This document shows positions 1 through 7,496 of a stretch of DNA of 64,000 nt, piece after piece. Numbering within the stretch: position 1 is the stretch's first letter; every line of letters starts with the position of its first letter. Made by a program: the position numbers and the translations under genes. Origin of the DNA: Duncaniella muricolitica (GTDB taxonomy: Bacteria; Bacteroidota; Bacteroidia; Bacteroidales; Muribaculaceae); assembly GCA_025808375.1 (NCBI GenBank), contig CP061009.1, positions 744,001 to 808,000 of the forward strand. Direction: 5' to 3'. Under the pieces are notes generated by a model. That model did not search any database. It was given only the letters and a program-made list of their open reading frames with translations, and was not told the origin of the DNA.

Positions 1-302
1 CCCTCAAGACCGAGAGCGTTCAGTGTGTCTTTGAGGTCATGTCCGCAGTCAGTCAGGAAATCGGCCGCAAGGTGTAGAGCGACCATTTTCTCTGCAATCT
101 TATGCTTTTCGAGAGTTTCCTTATCAATCAATTCAGCGAGTTTTCGTGGCTCGTATGCCTCTGCCTCCTCAATCTGGGCCTCAAGTATTTTTATCTTGAA
201 CTCCAGAGAACGTGTTTGCGTGAAATTCCCCGCCCGGTAAAGAGCCATTAACTGGCCCTTTACTTTTGCGAGGTTTTCTTTCAGACGCTCACTGCGTTTC
301 AT
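1..302 (-). CDS. phage protein, unknown function (C-terminus off window)
   Basis: An open frame runs from ATG at 302 to the window edge (about 100 codons, begins MKRSERLKENLAK). It is rich in Lys, Glu and Leu and looks largely alpha-helical; no family is recognised. Its start overlaps the stop of the variable-region gene above it as ATGA, so the two are probably translated as a coupled pair. The C-terminus is not visible. Confidence 0.7.
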   Translation of the reverse strand, partial: MKRSERLKENLAKVKGQLMALYRAGNFTQTRSLEFKIKILEAQIEEAEAYEPRKLAELIDKETLEKHKIAEKMVALHLAADFLTDCGHDLKDTLNALGLE

Positions 303-886
303 TCCTCAGTGCTTTTGGGAATAAAGCAATAGTCAGCGTAAATCTCTATGAACTGCTTGCCTGCGTATTCAGCCAGTTTCTCACTCTTGAAGGCGAGCCG
401 CGAGCCGAGGTGCGCGTGCGAGTACGTAGAAACGTAGACCGCGTGCGAGAAAACGAGACCGCCAAACGCATTCGCATAGTAGTACGCACGGCCAACGACA
501 CGGCGTTCTTTCTTTTCTTCTTCGCTCATACTGTCGAGGTCCTCTTTGCTTATGAGGTTATACCAGCAGTACCATCGACGCTCGTCCTCAGTAAACTGAG
601 GCTCCCACCCTTCGTTGAGGGCGGCAGTTATGATGCGGAGTTTCAGGTAGGCCATTACGTCGGGTTCTTTGGCCGAGTAGCCATACTTGAAGGAGTTGTA
701 GGTGCGCACTGCAGGGTGCTCGTCTCCGAGCTCACGAACCGCGTCCTCGAATGTCTGGACACGCACCTGAATGGGGAGTTCTTTGGAGAAGTCCTCGCCG
801 AGAGCCTCCTTGACTGTTTGGCGGAATTCGTTGCCACCATTACAGTAGCAGGCCGCCAGTTGTTCACTGGTTAATTCAAGTATCAT
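299..886 (-). CDS. second DGR target protein with a variable lectin-like segment
   Basis: 195 residues. The N-terminal part (1-125) is acidic and mostly helical with no recognised domain. Residues about 127-165 are encoded by a 112-bp repeat shared with the fibre gene, with the invariant frame RVVGRA...GGLV...YVSTYS...GSRLAF; between these, residues sit on NNC/NNT codons and differ from the fibre copy. GSRLAF-type ends belong to formylglycine-enzyme/C-type-lectin-like folds diversified by DGRs. About 30 conserved-looking residues follow. There is no signal peptide or membrane segment, so it is probably cytoplasmic or a virion component. It sits with early-type small genes about 15 kb from the reverse transcriptase and has its own promoter. 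That it is a live DGR target is inferred from codon-position bias. Confidence 0.85.
   Translation of the reverse strand: MILELTSEQLAACYCNGGNEFRQTVKEALGEDFSKELPIQVRVQTFEDAVRELGDEHPAVRTYNSFKYGYSAKEPDVMAYLKLRIITAALNEGWEPQFTEDERRWYCWYNLISKEDLDSMSEEEKKERRVVGRAYYYANAFGGLVFSHAVYVSTYSHAHLGSRLAFKSEKLAEYAGKQFIEIYADYCFIPKSTEE
393..504 (-). repeat. DGR variable repeat VR2
   Basis: 112 bp aligned without gaps to copies at 15630-15741 and 15361-15472. Relative to the deduced AAY template it reads TAC TAC TAT, AAT, TTT, TTC, CAC, GTC, TAC, TAC, CAC, GCG, CAC, CTC at the 14 variable codons. The 3' side (sense) shares the GGCTCGCGGCTCGCCTTCA end with the fibre copy, the likely initiation-of-homing region. 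Confidence 0.85.
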
Positions 887-911
887 CTTCTTTTGATATT
901 TGGGGTTAATA

Positions 912-925
912 ACTTATTTGCTTAT
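912..925 (-). promoter_or_regulatory. conserved pre-gene motif ATAAGCAAATAAGT
   Basis: One of nine near-identical 14-bp copies in front of phage genes. This copy lies 26 bp upstream of the VR2 gene start, between its promoter and its ATG, so it would be in the mRNA leader. Confidence 0.55.
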
Positions 926-945
926 GATGTGGTTGATTTCCACAA

Positions 946-979
946 TGCAAAACTACACAAAAATTATCAATTACACAAG
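946..979 (-). promoter_or_regulatory. Bacteroides-type promoter for the VR2 gene
   Basis: On the minus strand: CTTG, a spacer holding TTGATAATTTTTG, then the -7 box TAGTTTTGCA. Six other phage promoters have the same 34-bp layout and spacer core. Confidence 0.7.
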
Positions 980-1031
980 TTTTGCAGTAGAAAAATGCGA
1001 TTTTTGCGAAGATTTTTTCTTCATTCTGTGG

Positions 1032-1703
1032 TCAGGCCGGATTGTCATATATCCGAGTTACGGCATTCGGCATGAGCACCTCTATACTACCATTACCACC
1101 GCTACGGATATAATCTTCTGACTTTGTGTCTCCTCTTGCAAGAGCCACCCTGACAGCAGCCTCTATGGCCGCTTGGGTGTCGATTGCGCTCCACCCATAA
1201 ACCTTTCGAGATACAGGGTTCGCCCAACTTACGAAAAAACCGGTGCCGCCGTGATTGCGTCCCAGTCCAAAGGTGGTTACTGAGTAGTACGGCTCACAGC
1301 ATCGCTCATACACGTCTCCGTCAATGATTATATACCGACGTGCCTTTCTTCTGAGGAGACTTACATACTCATCTTTGGAGCATCTCTCCGAATAGTAGTC
1401 TTTCAGTCGCCATTCCCAGTCAATCGAGTCTGCTGTCTGATTGATAAACAACGGCTCTCCGTCTGGCAAATCTTTATCATCTTTTCTTCGATCCTGAACT
1501 TGCCGATAGAGTTTGCCTTGATACATGACTACAATTCGCTTTTCATCTTGAAATGCCTTGACGATGAAAGCAGGAACAGCAGCACTCTTTGACACTTCGC
1601 GGATACTGATTGAGACCTTACATTCTTTTTCCTCACTCCGAGGTTTTCTACATCGGTATGGGACAAAGGTCTCTTTATATCGTATGTTGATTTCTACTTT
1701 CAT
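1032..1703 (-). CDS. phage protein of unknown function
   Basis: 223 residues, begins MKVEINIRYKETF. Not recognised. It is a mixed alpha/beta, probably cytoplasmic protein with no membrane segment; the centre has paired Cys residues (CCEPYY) and a Gly-rich stretch (GLGRNHGGTGFF). ATG at 1703 overlaps the stop of the next gene upstream (1700) as ATGA, so it is the last gene of a four-gene coupled run (3535 to 1032). About 145 bp holding the VR2 promoter separate it from the next gene. Confidence 0.75.
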   Translation of the reverse strand: MKVEINIRYKETFVPYRCRKPRSEEKECKVSISIREVSKSAAVPAFIVKAFQDEKRIVVMYQGKLYRQVQDRRKDDKDLPDGEPLFINQTADSIDWEWRLKDYYSERCSKDEYVSLLRRKARRYIIIDGDVYERCCEPYYSVTTFGLGRNHGGTGFFVSWANPVSRKVYGWSAIDTQAAIEAAVRVALARGDTKSEDYIRSGGNGSIEVLMPNAVTRIYDNPA

Positions 1704-2194
1704 GGCTCAGCGTGTTTAGGCATGGCCGAAAATTGGCGAGAGATTTCTGCCGCCAACTCATCATCGAGAATGTCATAACTGAACGCTGCAGAATATTCGA
1801 CTATATTGCCGTGGAAATACACTATGCCGTCGTTGCCGTACACTCTTGAAAAATGCTCAAAGGTGTAACTATTCTCCTGCACCCACTTGATAAGGTCGAG
1901 AGGGTTCTCGAAACGTGAGTATCGGGTTATGTAGGAGTAGCCATTTCTCCGCAACTGATGAACGAGTTTAGCCACTTGATTTCGGCTATGCTTTTCATCA
2001 TAGGGACAGCCGGTGCCTTTCCTCTCTACATCTACGAGGAGCTTTTTGCCTCTGACCTCAATATACCACGGAACATGCGTGATAATCTTGCTGTACCATC
2101 CTGAATTAAACAGATTGGCCTCTCCCTTATAAAACTTGATTGGGAATTGGGAGGGAGCGACTTGCGCTCCCAGTCCCATTGCTGAATTTCTCAT
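1700..2194 (-). CDS. phage protein of unknown function
   Basis: 164 residues, begins MRNSAMGLGAQVAPSQFPIKF. No family recognised. Aromatic-rich, soluble, with a basic middle (RGKKLLVDVERKGTGCPYDEKHSRNQ) that could bind nucleic acid, though this is only composition. Both ends overlap neighbours by 4 bp (ATGA at 2194/2191 and 1703/1700), which supports the start and translational coupling. Confidence 0.75.
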   Translation of the reverse strand: MRNSAMGLGAQVAPSQFPIKFYKGEANLFNSGWYSKIITHVPWYIEVRGKKLLVDVERKGTGCPYDEKHSRNQVAKLVHQLRRNGYSYITRYSRFENPLDLIKWVQENSYTFEHFSRVYGNDGIVYFHGNIVEYSAAFSYDILDDELAAEISRQFSAMPKHAEP

Positions 2195-2397
2195 TTTTCC
2201 TCGATGATTGAGACGTTAAAACCTCGTGAGTGAAATAGGCTTTTGATAGCAGGGAGATACTGCGTCCCCGGACACATCAGACGCACTTTGCGTCGCTGAT
2301 TTGGGTAATTCTCGTTGGTCAGGATTATTATATACTCCTTGCTTGACTCATAGAAGGTCTGGTATGTTATCGTGAGCATATCTTCTTTACTTTGCAT
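2191..2397 (-). CDS. small phage protein of unknown function
   Basis: 68 residues if started at ATG 2397 (MQSKEDMLTITYQTF). A longer frame reaches 2430 but overlaps the upstream gene by 44 bp; the inner ATG overlaps it by 11 bp and is preferred. The product is a short alpha/beta protein with a basic strand (NQRRKVRLMC). Its last bases overlap the next ATG. No homologue family is recognised. Confidence 0.65.
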   Translation of the reverse strand: MQSKEDMLTITYQTFYESSKEYIIILTNENYPNQRRKVRLMCPGTQYLPAIKSLFHSRGFNVSIIEEK

Positions 2398-3535
2398 TAC
2401 GAAATTTCTTAACCCATGCCTCGCGCTCATCGAATGTGGAGTCAGTACCAGTAAGTACCCTCGCGGCTGCGTAATAGGCGTTGTCTGTCAGTTGACGTTG
2501 CCAGCAGACATTTGTCGGAGACCACCTGAAGCCATTGCTCTTGAGGGATTGTATGACTACAGGTGCCGGCTTTTCATCGTGGAAAATCTGGAGTCGATCT
2601 TCTGAGTAGCACTTGACCACTCGGCCGCCATCGAAAGGCAACTCGACATCATCTCTGCTCTCACGTTCAGCCTTTGCCTCGATAACCTTTTGGCAAACAT
2701 CAGGCAAGTTCCAAAACTTATGCCGAGCAGTGAACACCGGCTTGCTCAACTTTTCGTTGAGTTCTTTGATGAGATTGACAGCACGAGCCACCATGCCGGC
2801 GTTGCCGTTGTTGGCAAGTGTGGCCACTTTGCCGTAGATACTATTCACGAACAGAGAGCGTCGGTATCCTCTATCTGTGCCGTCGTCGATAGCCTTGATA
2901 GTGCTAACGCTACGGAGTATATCTTTTCTCAGAGGTTCCCATTCCTCGGCCTCACGTTGTTCAGGGGTCTTGGACGCTTGAAAATGCTGCTGTCCTCGGT
3001 TAATATAAGACTCTCGCCAACGTCGAAAATCCTCAACCGCTTTGTCGTATGAGTTGTTGGCTTTCTGATTTCGGGCGGTAGGAAATTTGGCCGGGCCGGT
3101 AATCATGGGAGAGGCTATGCGAGAATGTTTCGAGAATAGGGCCTCGATACGCTGCATGAACTTTGCATAATACTCAAAGTGCCACTCTTTCGGGAGTTGT
3201 GCGAGGTCAGACTGCAGGTCTGCCTCATATCCACGAATGTACTGGAGGGCGCGAGTCTCCGGAGTATGTGAGGTCATGGAGAATGCTCGTCTGGCCACGT
3301 CATAGAGACTCTCGAAATTCTCATTGTATCGCCACGCCTCTACCACCCAGTCTTGGAGTTCTCGATCAGAGACGATTATACTTGTCTCTCCTTGCTTGGC
3401 TATATTTGAGAAATAGCCATTGCCTACGTTGTGGCCATGATAGAGCCATTCCCAGCAGCCACGTTCAGGGTGGCTTTTCTGCCTGACCGTTGCGGCCCTA
3501 TGGCAGTTCTTAATTGTTAATGGGGTCTGTTCCAT
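2387..3535 (-). CDS. phage protein with polyvalent-protein-like C-terminus
   Basis: 382 residues, begins MEQTPLTIKNCHRA. The C-terminal third has the pattern 'LKSNGFRWSPTNVCWQRQLT', a signature in large polyvalent and antirestriction-type proteins of phages and conjugative elements; the rest is helical and charged. Cytoplasmic, probably part of the early takeover or anti-defence set, but the role is inference from that short motif. It starts behind a copy of the conserved pre-gene motif that overlaps the stop of the previous gene, and heads a run of four tightly packed genes. Confidence 0.7.
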   Translation of the reverse strand: MEQTPLTIKNCHRAATVRQKSHPERGCWEWLYHGHNVGNGYFSNIAKQGETSIIVSDRELQDWVVEAWRYNENFESLYDVARRAFSMTSHTPETRALQYIRGYEADLQSDLAQLPKEWHFEYYAKFMQRIEALFSKHSRIASPMITGPAKFPTARNQKANNSYDKAVEDFRRWRESYINRGQQHFQASKTPEQREAEEWEPLRKDILRSVSTIKAIDDGTDRGYRRSLFVNSIYGKVATLANNGNAGMVARAVNLIKELNEKLSKPVFTARHKFWNLPDVCQKVIEAKAERESRDDVELPFDGGRVVKCYSEDRLQIFHDEKPAPVVIQSLKSNGFRWSPTNVCWQRQLTDNAYYAAARVLTGTDSTFDEREAWVKKFRNAK

Positions 3536-3551
3536 AATCGTATTTTGGTAA

Positions 3552-3565
3552 ACTTATTTGCTTAT
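3552..3565 (-). promoter_or_regulatory. conserved pre-gene motif (exact copy)
   Basis: ATAAGCAAATAAGT; the first TAA falls in the stop codon of the upstream gene (3562-3564), so the motif spans a stop-to-start gap of only 26 bp. Confidence 0.55.
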
Positions 3566-3969
3566 TTCAGGAGTTGATCTATCTGAGACTTTATCGAGGT
3601 GGCCAGCTCCAATCCGGCAGGGCCGAATGCCTGAACCTCTCCACATTGGCCGTCCTTATAGGTCAGACAGGCAAATGTCTTGTCGGGGAGACTAACACTT
3701 AATCTCGGACGCCCCCAGTACATATTTATGTTTATGCGAGGCGTTCCGTTGCACCCGCCTTCCTTTTCTTCCTCAAAGGTCGGAATGATGTATAGGCAAG
3801 AGATGATTTCTAATTCTTGGCCGTTTCTTTCGGCCTCAATGCCGAGTGCTACATTTCCCCAAAAGCCATCGTTAATAGCGTTATGCTTTTTTGGTTCTTC
3901 AACCTCTATGTAGCCGTAGAGGTATGCCATTGATTTTGCTACTTTGAGCATTGCATCGTTTACTGTCAT
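3562..3969 (-). CDS. phage protein of unknown function
   Basis: 135 residues, begins MTVNDAMLKVAKSMAYLYGY. No domain recognised. The middle looks like a beta-sheet protein (NMYWGRPRLSVSLPDKTFACL) and the ends are helical; soluble. The start at 3969 lies 11 bp after a pre-gene motif, and the stop codon is contained in the next copy of that motif. It belongs to the series of small early-type phage genes from 5.9 to 1.0 kb. Confidence 0.7.
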   Translation of the reverse strand: MTVNDAMLKVAKSMAYLYGYIEVEEPKKHNAINDGFWGNVALGIEAERNGQELEIISCLYIIPTFEEEKEGGCNGTPRININMYWGRPRLSVSLPDKTFACLTYKDGQCGEVQAFGPAGLELATSIKSQIDQLLK

Positions 3970-3979
3970 GTCGGGTAAT

Positions 3980-3993
3980 ACTTATTTGCTTAT
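3980..3993 (-). promoter_or_regulatory. conserved pre-gene motif (exact copy)
   Basis: ATAAGCAAATAAGT immediately before the gene starting at 3969. No promoter box is seen between it and the upstream gene, so it probably works in the transcript or as an internal site. Confidence 0.5.
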
Positions 3994-4037
3994 TCTTTGA
4001 TTGAGGGAGGAGGACGGAGCCTCACTCCCGTTGATTA

Positions 4038-4442
4038 TTATGCTGCACGGTCAACTTTCAGGTTTGAGTGGTTCTCGATGAAACCATACTCAAAATAACC
4101 TTCCTCAAGACTCTTATCGCATTTTGAGAAATACTTCTCAAGGTATGCTAAGCCACGTTTGCCGGCCCTAACCCAAACTTGCTCCCATTTTTCGGTGCAA
4201 ATCTCACCGTCAGTGGCATAGTCATAATATTCTACTGCTGCCAGTTTCGAGGAGGTCAAGTCAATCTGGTCGAAATCATCTTTGTCGCTACCTGATTGGA
4301 TAGTCCAGAGAATTTCTCCCTCATCGTCAAACCCCATTACATAGGCGTTGGTGGACCGGCAATCAGCTATACATTCAGCAGTCATTCGGATATTTTCGGC
4401 CATTCCTTTGAGGTTCCATATTGAGATATTGGTCTTTGCCAT
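4038..4442 (-). CDS. phage protein of unknown function
   Basis: 134 residues from ATG 4442 (MAKTNISIWNLKGMAENIRM). An upstream in-frame ATG at 4472 exists, but the stretch after it reads CCCCTAAACGAAACG, the same leader that precedes six other phage starts, so the inner ATG is chosen. The protein is acidic, Cys-containing (ECIADCRS) and soluble; no family is recognised. The promoter at 4481-4514 lies directly upstream. Confidence 0.7.
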   Translation of the reverse strand: MAKTNISIWNLKGMAENIRMTAECIADCRSTNAYVMGFDDEGEILWTIQSGSDKDDFDQIDLTSSKLAAVEYYDYATDGEICTEKWEQVWVRAGKRGLAYLEKYFSKCDKSLEEGYFEYGFIENHSNLKVDRAA

Positions 4443-4480
4443 CTTCGTTTCGTTTAGGGGGTTATGTTTCATTTTGGTAC

Positions 4481-4514
4481 TACAAAGTTAGCCAAAAATT
4501 ATCATATATGCAAA
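4481..4514 (-). promoter_or_regulatory. Bacteroides-type phage promoter
   Basis: Minus strand: TTTG, spacer with ATATGATAATTTTTG, -7 box TAACTTTGTA. It drives the gene starting at 4442. Confidence 0.7.
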
Positions 4515-4556
4515 CGTAACAACCTAAAAATCAACACACTATGCGATTTTATTTTT

Positions 4557-5003
4557 TTACAGGCGACCTTCGTCCATATAAGAGTAAGACGAGCCGTCAG
4601 GAGCGAGAATGATGCTATCCAACAATCTCACATCAAGAGTTGCGAGTCCGTCCTTAATCTTCTTGGTTATGCCGTCGTCTTGGTAAGACGGACGCATATT
4701 TCCAGAGGGGTGGTTGTGTACGAAGATTACGCCGGTGGCCAGCGAGTCGATTGCATACTTGGCTATAATCCGAACATCGACTATGGTAGAGGCCAGTCCA
4801 CCCTGAGCTATCTTAGCCCAGCCAATGACGCGGAGTCTCTGATTGAGCAATATGATAAACGCGCTTTCGTAGATAGCGATGTCATCATGGTAGAATTGCT
4901 TGGCGAACTTTACCGACTCGGCCGAGGTTTTGCACTCTACTGAGGGGACGAAGTTGCTTGTGGCGGCAATCGTAAATTCTGTAGCTTTGCTTGTTTCGTT
5001 CAT
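4557..5003 (-). CDS. radC: RadC-like JAB/MPN-domain protein
   Basis: 148 residues. The HNHPSG motif (residues about 96-101) followed by an Asp is the JAMM metal-binding signature of the RadC family, which covers nearly the whole protein; the N-terminal helix-hairpin-helix of chromosomal RadC is missing, as usual in copies on phages and ICEs. The biochemical role of RadC is unsettled; on mobile elements it is often next to antirestriction genes. The start at 5003 follows an AAACGAAAC leader and a variant pre-gene motif, which fixes it. Confidence 0.9.
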   Translation of the reverse strand: MNETSKATEFTIAATSNFVPSVECKTSAESVKFAKQFYHDDIAIYESAFIILLNQRLRVIGWAKIAQGGLASTIVDVRIIAKYAIDSLATGVIFVHNHPSGNMRPSYQDDGITKKIKDGLATLDVRLLDSIILAPDGSSYSYMDEGRL

Positions 5004-5022
5004 CTTGTTTCGTTTTTGGGTT

Positions 5023-5036
5023 ACTCATTTGCTTAT
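5023..5036 (-). promoter_or_regulatory. conserved pre-gene motif (one change)
   Basis: ATAAGCAAATGAGT, one base from the common form, 19 bp upstream of the radC start and directly after the stop of the gene before it. Confidence 0.5.
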
Positions 5037-5040
5037 TGGT

Positions 5041-5313
5041 TCAGTTGAGAGGCAGGGCCTTGAGAGTCTTGATTAACTCTCCATTTCGATACCATCTTAC
5101 TTCCATTACTCGTACCGAGGGAGACAGGAACCGGCCAACATCTGCCGAGGTCTTGGCCTGCAGTTGGTATGCTTTGGCCTTATTCTTGGTACGTTTGGTT
5201 AGGGTTTTCCTAAACCCGAACACCATGTCTTGGGTGTCGATCTCCACTTTGTAGGAGTCTCGATAAATTATGCCGTTGAGTCCGGCGATAAGGTCGTCAA
5301 TCTTTTTGCTCAT
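5041..5313 (-). CDS. small phage protein of unknown function
   Basis: 90 residues, begins MSKKIDDLIAGLNGIIY. Basic centre (FRKTLTKRTKNKAKAYQLQ), which suggests contact with nucleic acid, then a strand-rich C-terminus. No family recognised. It lies 1 bp after the stop of the gene upstream (5315) and 37 bp before radC, so it is in one operon with both. Confidence 0.7.
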   Translation of the reverse strand: MSKKIDDLIAGLNGIIYRDSYKVEIDTQDMVFGFRKTLTKRTKNKAKAYQLQAKTSADVGRFLSPSVRVMEVRWYRNGELIKTLKALPLN

Positions 5314-5314
5314 A

Positions 5315-5887
5315 TCAGTTGTGATGTATCATGTTTGCTAAGGGGTCTGAAATAGGCATCGCCCATTTCTCGAACATCTTGCCGGGATTATCGGCAAAAT
5401 CTTGAGCCACTTTCTTTGTGCTCCATACGAATGGTCTACCGTCCCATGAACAGGCCACATTGCCGTCCTGATCGAACACGCACCAGTCAGAATGATAGAG
5501 ATTGGCGACACGGTCTCCAATCTGATACCACCCTGTATTGTGGTCTCCTCGTGCTACATAGAGGCCGGTGTGCTCCTTTTCGGCAAAGAACCAGTTAAAC
5601 TGATTGGCGAGTTTGTTTGCAACCCAGTTGTAAACTCTGCAGTAGGTTTCGAGGCAACGACACTGAGAGTCCTCAATATCCCACGGCAACATTCCGAGGA
5701 CCTCACCGCTGTCGTGGTAGGTAGCAGAGATAGAGACTCCTTCGCCTTTCTTAATCTCTACATGAGCATAGGAACACTCATCGTCCTCAGTCCACTTTTC
5801 AACATAGAGCATCAGAGACTCCATTCGTTTGTTCAGGACAAAATCTTTAATTCTGTCTGCAACTGCCGTGTAGTGCAATGCTTTCAT
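5315..5887 (-). CDS. phage protein of unknown function
   Basis: 190 residues, begins MKALHYTAVADRIKDFVLN. Rich in Trp, Tyr and Cys (ECSYAHVEI, SQCRCLETYCRVYNWV), soluble, with no recognised domain. First gene of an operon with the 90-residue protein and radC: promoter 5950-5983, pre-gene motif 5907-5920, ATG 5887. Confidence 0.75.
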   Translation of the reverse strand: MKALHYTAVADRIKDFVLNKRMESLMLYVEKWTEDDECSYAHVEIKKGEGVSISATYHDSGEVLGMLPWDIEDSQCRCLETYCRVYNWVANKLANQFNWFFAEKEHTGLYVARGDHNTGWYQIGDRVANLYHSDWCVFDQDGNVACSWDGRPFVWSTKKVAQDFADNPGKMFEKWAMPISDPLANMIHHN

Positions 5888-5906
5888 ATCGTCGATTTGA
5901 GGGGTA

Positions 5907-5920
5907 ACTTATTTGCTTGT
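5907..5920 (-). promoter_or_regulatory. conserved pre-gene motif (one change)
   Basis: ACAAGCAAATAAGT, 19 bp upstream of the ATG at 5887 and 30 bp inside the transcript predicted from the 5950-5983 promoter. Confidence 0.5.
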
Positions 5921-5949
5921 CTTATATATTGAGTGTTTGATTTCAACAC

Positions 5950-5983
5950 TACAAAGGTAGTCGAAAATTATCATATATACAAA
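5950..5983 (-). promoter_or_regulatory. Bacteroides-type phage promoter
   Basis: Minus strand: TTTG, spacer with ATATGATAATTTTCG, -7 box TACCTTTGTA, same 34-bp layout as the others. It serves the 5887 to 4557 operon. Confidence 0.7.
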
Positions 5984-6059
5984 TTTATCAATCTGAAAAT
6001 CTGCATATTACGACCTGCTTTTGCGTTTTTAACTTTTGCTTACTTTTGCTTACTTTTGC

Positions 6060-6111
6060 ATAGAGAGAGGGCGCTGCTGCTGATTTCTCAGTGGCAACGC
6101 CCTCTTTCTAT
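6060..6111 (-). terminator. hairpin terminator after the lysis cassette
   Basis: ATAGAGAGAGGGCG pairs with CGCCCTCTTTCTAT (13 of 14 Watson-Crick plus one G-U). It lies 19 bp beyond the stop of the last lysis-cassette gene (6130) and before the next promoter. Confidence 0.75.
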
Positions 6112-6129
6112 GAACGCAATACGTCAGTT

Positions 6130-6672
6130 TCAGAATGACCATAAGTTAACGGAGACACCCACGCCGACATACGGCATAAATCCTTTTGGCGTCATTCCAT
6201 ATCCGACTTGTAGGCCTACACTGAAACGCTTTGGTTTGGTAGGCTCACGGATCCTTACGGTAGTTATAGGTTGAGTAATAAAAAGACTATCTAACTTTGC
6301 TCTATAGCCACTGACATAGGCCCGGTAATTCTCCGTCTCGTAGGTGGTCTGAGTCATGGGAATTACAACCTCTGCTGAGTCGCCTTTAATTGTTATGGCC
6401 AGACTGTCGGGTAATTCTGGAGTTGATGTCTCTTGGCTATCCACGTCAGCTTTAGGCGGTGGAGTTATCGGGATTGTTTCATATACATACTTGACAACGA
6501 TACTATCACGCGGAACCGGTGCTGTGTCCGGAATTGTAGCCTCTGTTGTGGTGCTGTCAACTACCTCGTATTCAGAGTTCGGAATTACAACCCCGGACTG
6601 ACAGCCACGGCCAGCGAAAAAGCTAATTGCGCAGAGTATCAGAGCCAGTATGCAAACTACTGATTTCTTCAT
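6130..6672 (-). CDS. membrane-anchored phage protein, Rz/spanin-like position
   Basis: 180 residues. One N-terminal membrane segment (about residues 4-19, VCILALILCAISFFAG) is followed by a Cys and a long Pro/Thr/Ser-rich periplasmic-type linker, then a C-terminal strand-rich part ending VGVSVNLWSF. It is the last gene of the cassette holin, lipoprotein-like, endolysin, 38-residue membrane protein, this gene. By position it may be a spanin-like outer-membrane disrupting factor; similar Bacteroides phage proteins are described only as DUF-type proteins, so the role is inference. Its ATG overlaps the previous stop as ATGA. Confidence 0.7.
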   Translation of the reverse strand: MKKSVVCILALILCAISFFAGRGCQSGVVIPNSEYEVVDSTTTEATIPDTAPVPRDSIVVKYVYETIPITPPPKADVDSQETSTPELPDSLAITIKGDSAEVVIPMTQTTYETENYRAYVSGYRAKLDSLFITQPITTVRIREPTKPKRFSVGLQVGYGMTPKGFMPYVGVGVSVNLWSF

Positions 6673-6785
6673 AAGATATACTTGGAAAATACGTCGATAA
6701 TAAAGCAGATGAGCAATCCGAGAATTGCCCCTGCCACTATAGGCATAATCGCCCGCGTCAGTCGGTTGATGTCTCTATCATTCAT
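6669..6785 (-). CDS. 38-residue membrane protein, holin-like
   Basis: Starts ATG 6785 (MNDRDINRLTRAIMPI) and stops 6669. One hydrophobic helix (IVAGAILGLLICFIIDVF) after a charged N-terminus. It overlaps the endolysin stop and the next ATG by a few bases on each side, which is strong support for a real gene despite its size. Position between endolysin and the spanin-like gene suggests a small holin, antiholin or pinholin. Confidence 0.65.
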   Translation of the reverse strand: MNDRDINRLTRAIMPIVAGAILGLLICFIIDVFSKYIL

Positions 6786-7416
6786 ATCTGAGGCCGTCAA
6801 ATGCGATAGCGTTGATACGTCGTTTCCACCCCTTCAGGAATTTCTTCTGAGAGGGAGACCTTTGGACTATACCCTCGACATGAGTAATTCTGTCCTTATG
6901 CAGTTCAGCAAAAAGGCTTTCTGCGACAGAACCATTGACTGCAGAGAGGGTCTTAGGACCTACGATGCCGTCAACCGAGACTCCGAGTTTGCGCTGGGGG
7001 CGCTTGATACCTGTAATGCCACTCGCCCACACCCAGTCCACGAGAATGTTTGCGAGAGCCTGATTTTCGATTTCGTCGGCTTTCCACCTATCCCAAAACA
7101 TCGTTTTGAGAATATCGAGCCACTCAGCATACGAGAGATTACGGAGACCGCTCTCTGTAGCCGTCTTTTTCTTGCGATTGCAGTAGGCAGCATAGGTGGC
7201 ATAGGTTACGCCGCACATAGTCAAACCGCCTCGATCGTCAGGGTCATTTGCGAGCCCCGTCTTGCGACACTCCATGAACTGTTGCTCAGGAGTCAGCCGT
7301 GAGGGGTCATACACCAGTTTCTTCTTGCCGTTTACTACAACTGTCTTGAAACAGCTTTTGGCACCGCCGGCCTCATAATAGAGAATGAACGGTACGAGGT
7401 TTTCTACTTTAGCCAT
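6778..7416 (-). CDS. phage endolysin, GH108-type lysozyme
   Basis: 212 residues. The N-terminal YYEAGG and later DRGGLTMCGVT resemble the active-site region of glycoside hydrolase family 108 (Glu near the N-terminus), and the C-terminal half (GVSVDGIVGPKTLSAV) is a peptidoglycan-binding segment typical of this family. It would cleave host murein at lysis. No signal peptide, so release needs the neighbouring holin. It lies in a compact cassette with overlapping downstream genes. Confidence 0.88.
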   Translation of the reverse strand: MAKVENLVPFILYYEAGGAKSCFKTVVVNGKKKLVYDPSRLTPEQQFMECRKTGLANDPDDRGGLTMCGVTYATYAAYCNRKKKTATESGLRNLSYAEWLDILKTMFWDRWKADEIENQALANILVDWVWASGITGIKRPQRKLGVSVDGIVGPKTLSAVNGSVAESLFAELHKDRITHVEGIVQRSPSQKKFLKGWKRRINAIAFDGLRYE

Positions 7417-7418
7417 GA

Positions 7419-7472
7419 TTACTTGCTTTTGCCTGAACCCTTCTTAGGTTTCTTAGGATTGCACTTTCCCAT
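7419..7472 (-). CDS. possible 17-residue basic peptide
   Basis: ATG 7472 to TAA 7419 gives MGKCNPKKPKKGSGKSK, between the holin-like gene and the endolysin, ending 2 bp before the endolysin start. The strong Lys/Gly/Pro composition and tight fit are suggestive, but it is too short to prove; it may only be leader sequence. Confidence 0.3.
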   Translation of the reverse strand: MGKCNPKKPKKGSGKSK

Positions 7473-7496
7473 AATTAACACGAGTATTGAGGTAAA

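Noticed and set aside
266..874. 202-codon plus-strand frame opposite the second DGR target
   Set aside because: The minus frame has the VR-coded lectin-like pattern, the promoter, the leader and ATGA coupling; the plus frame is its mirror.
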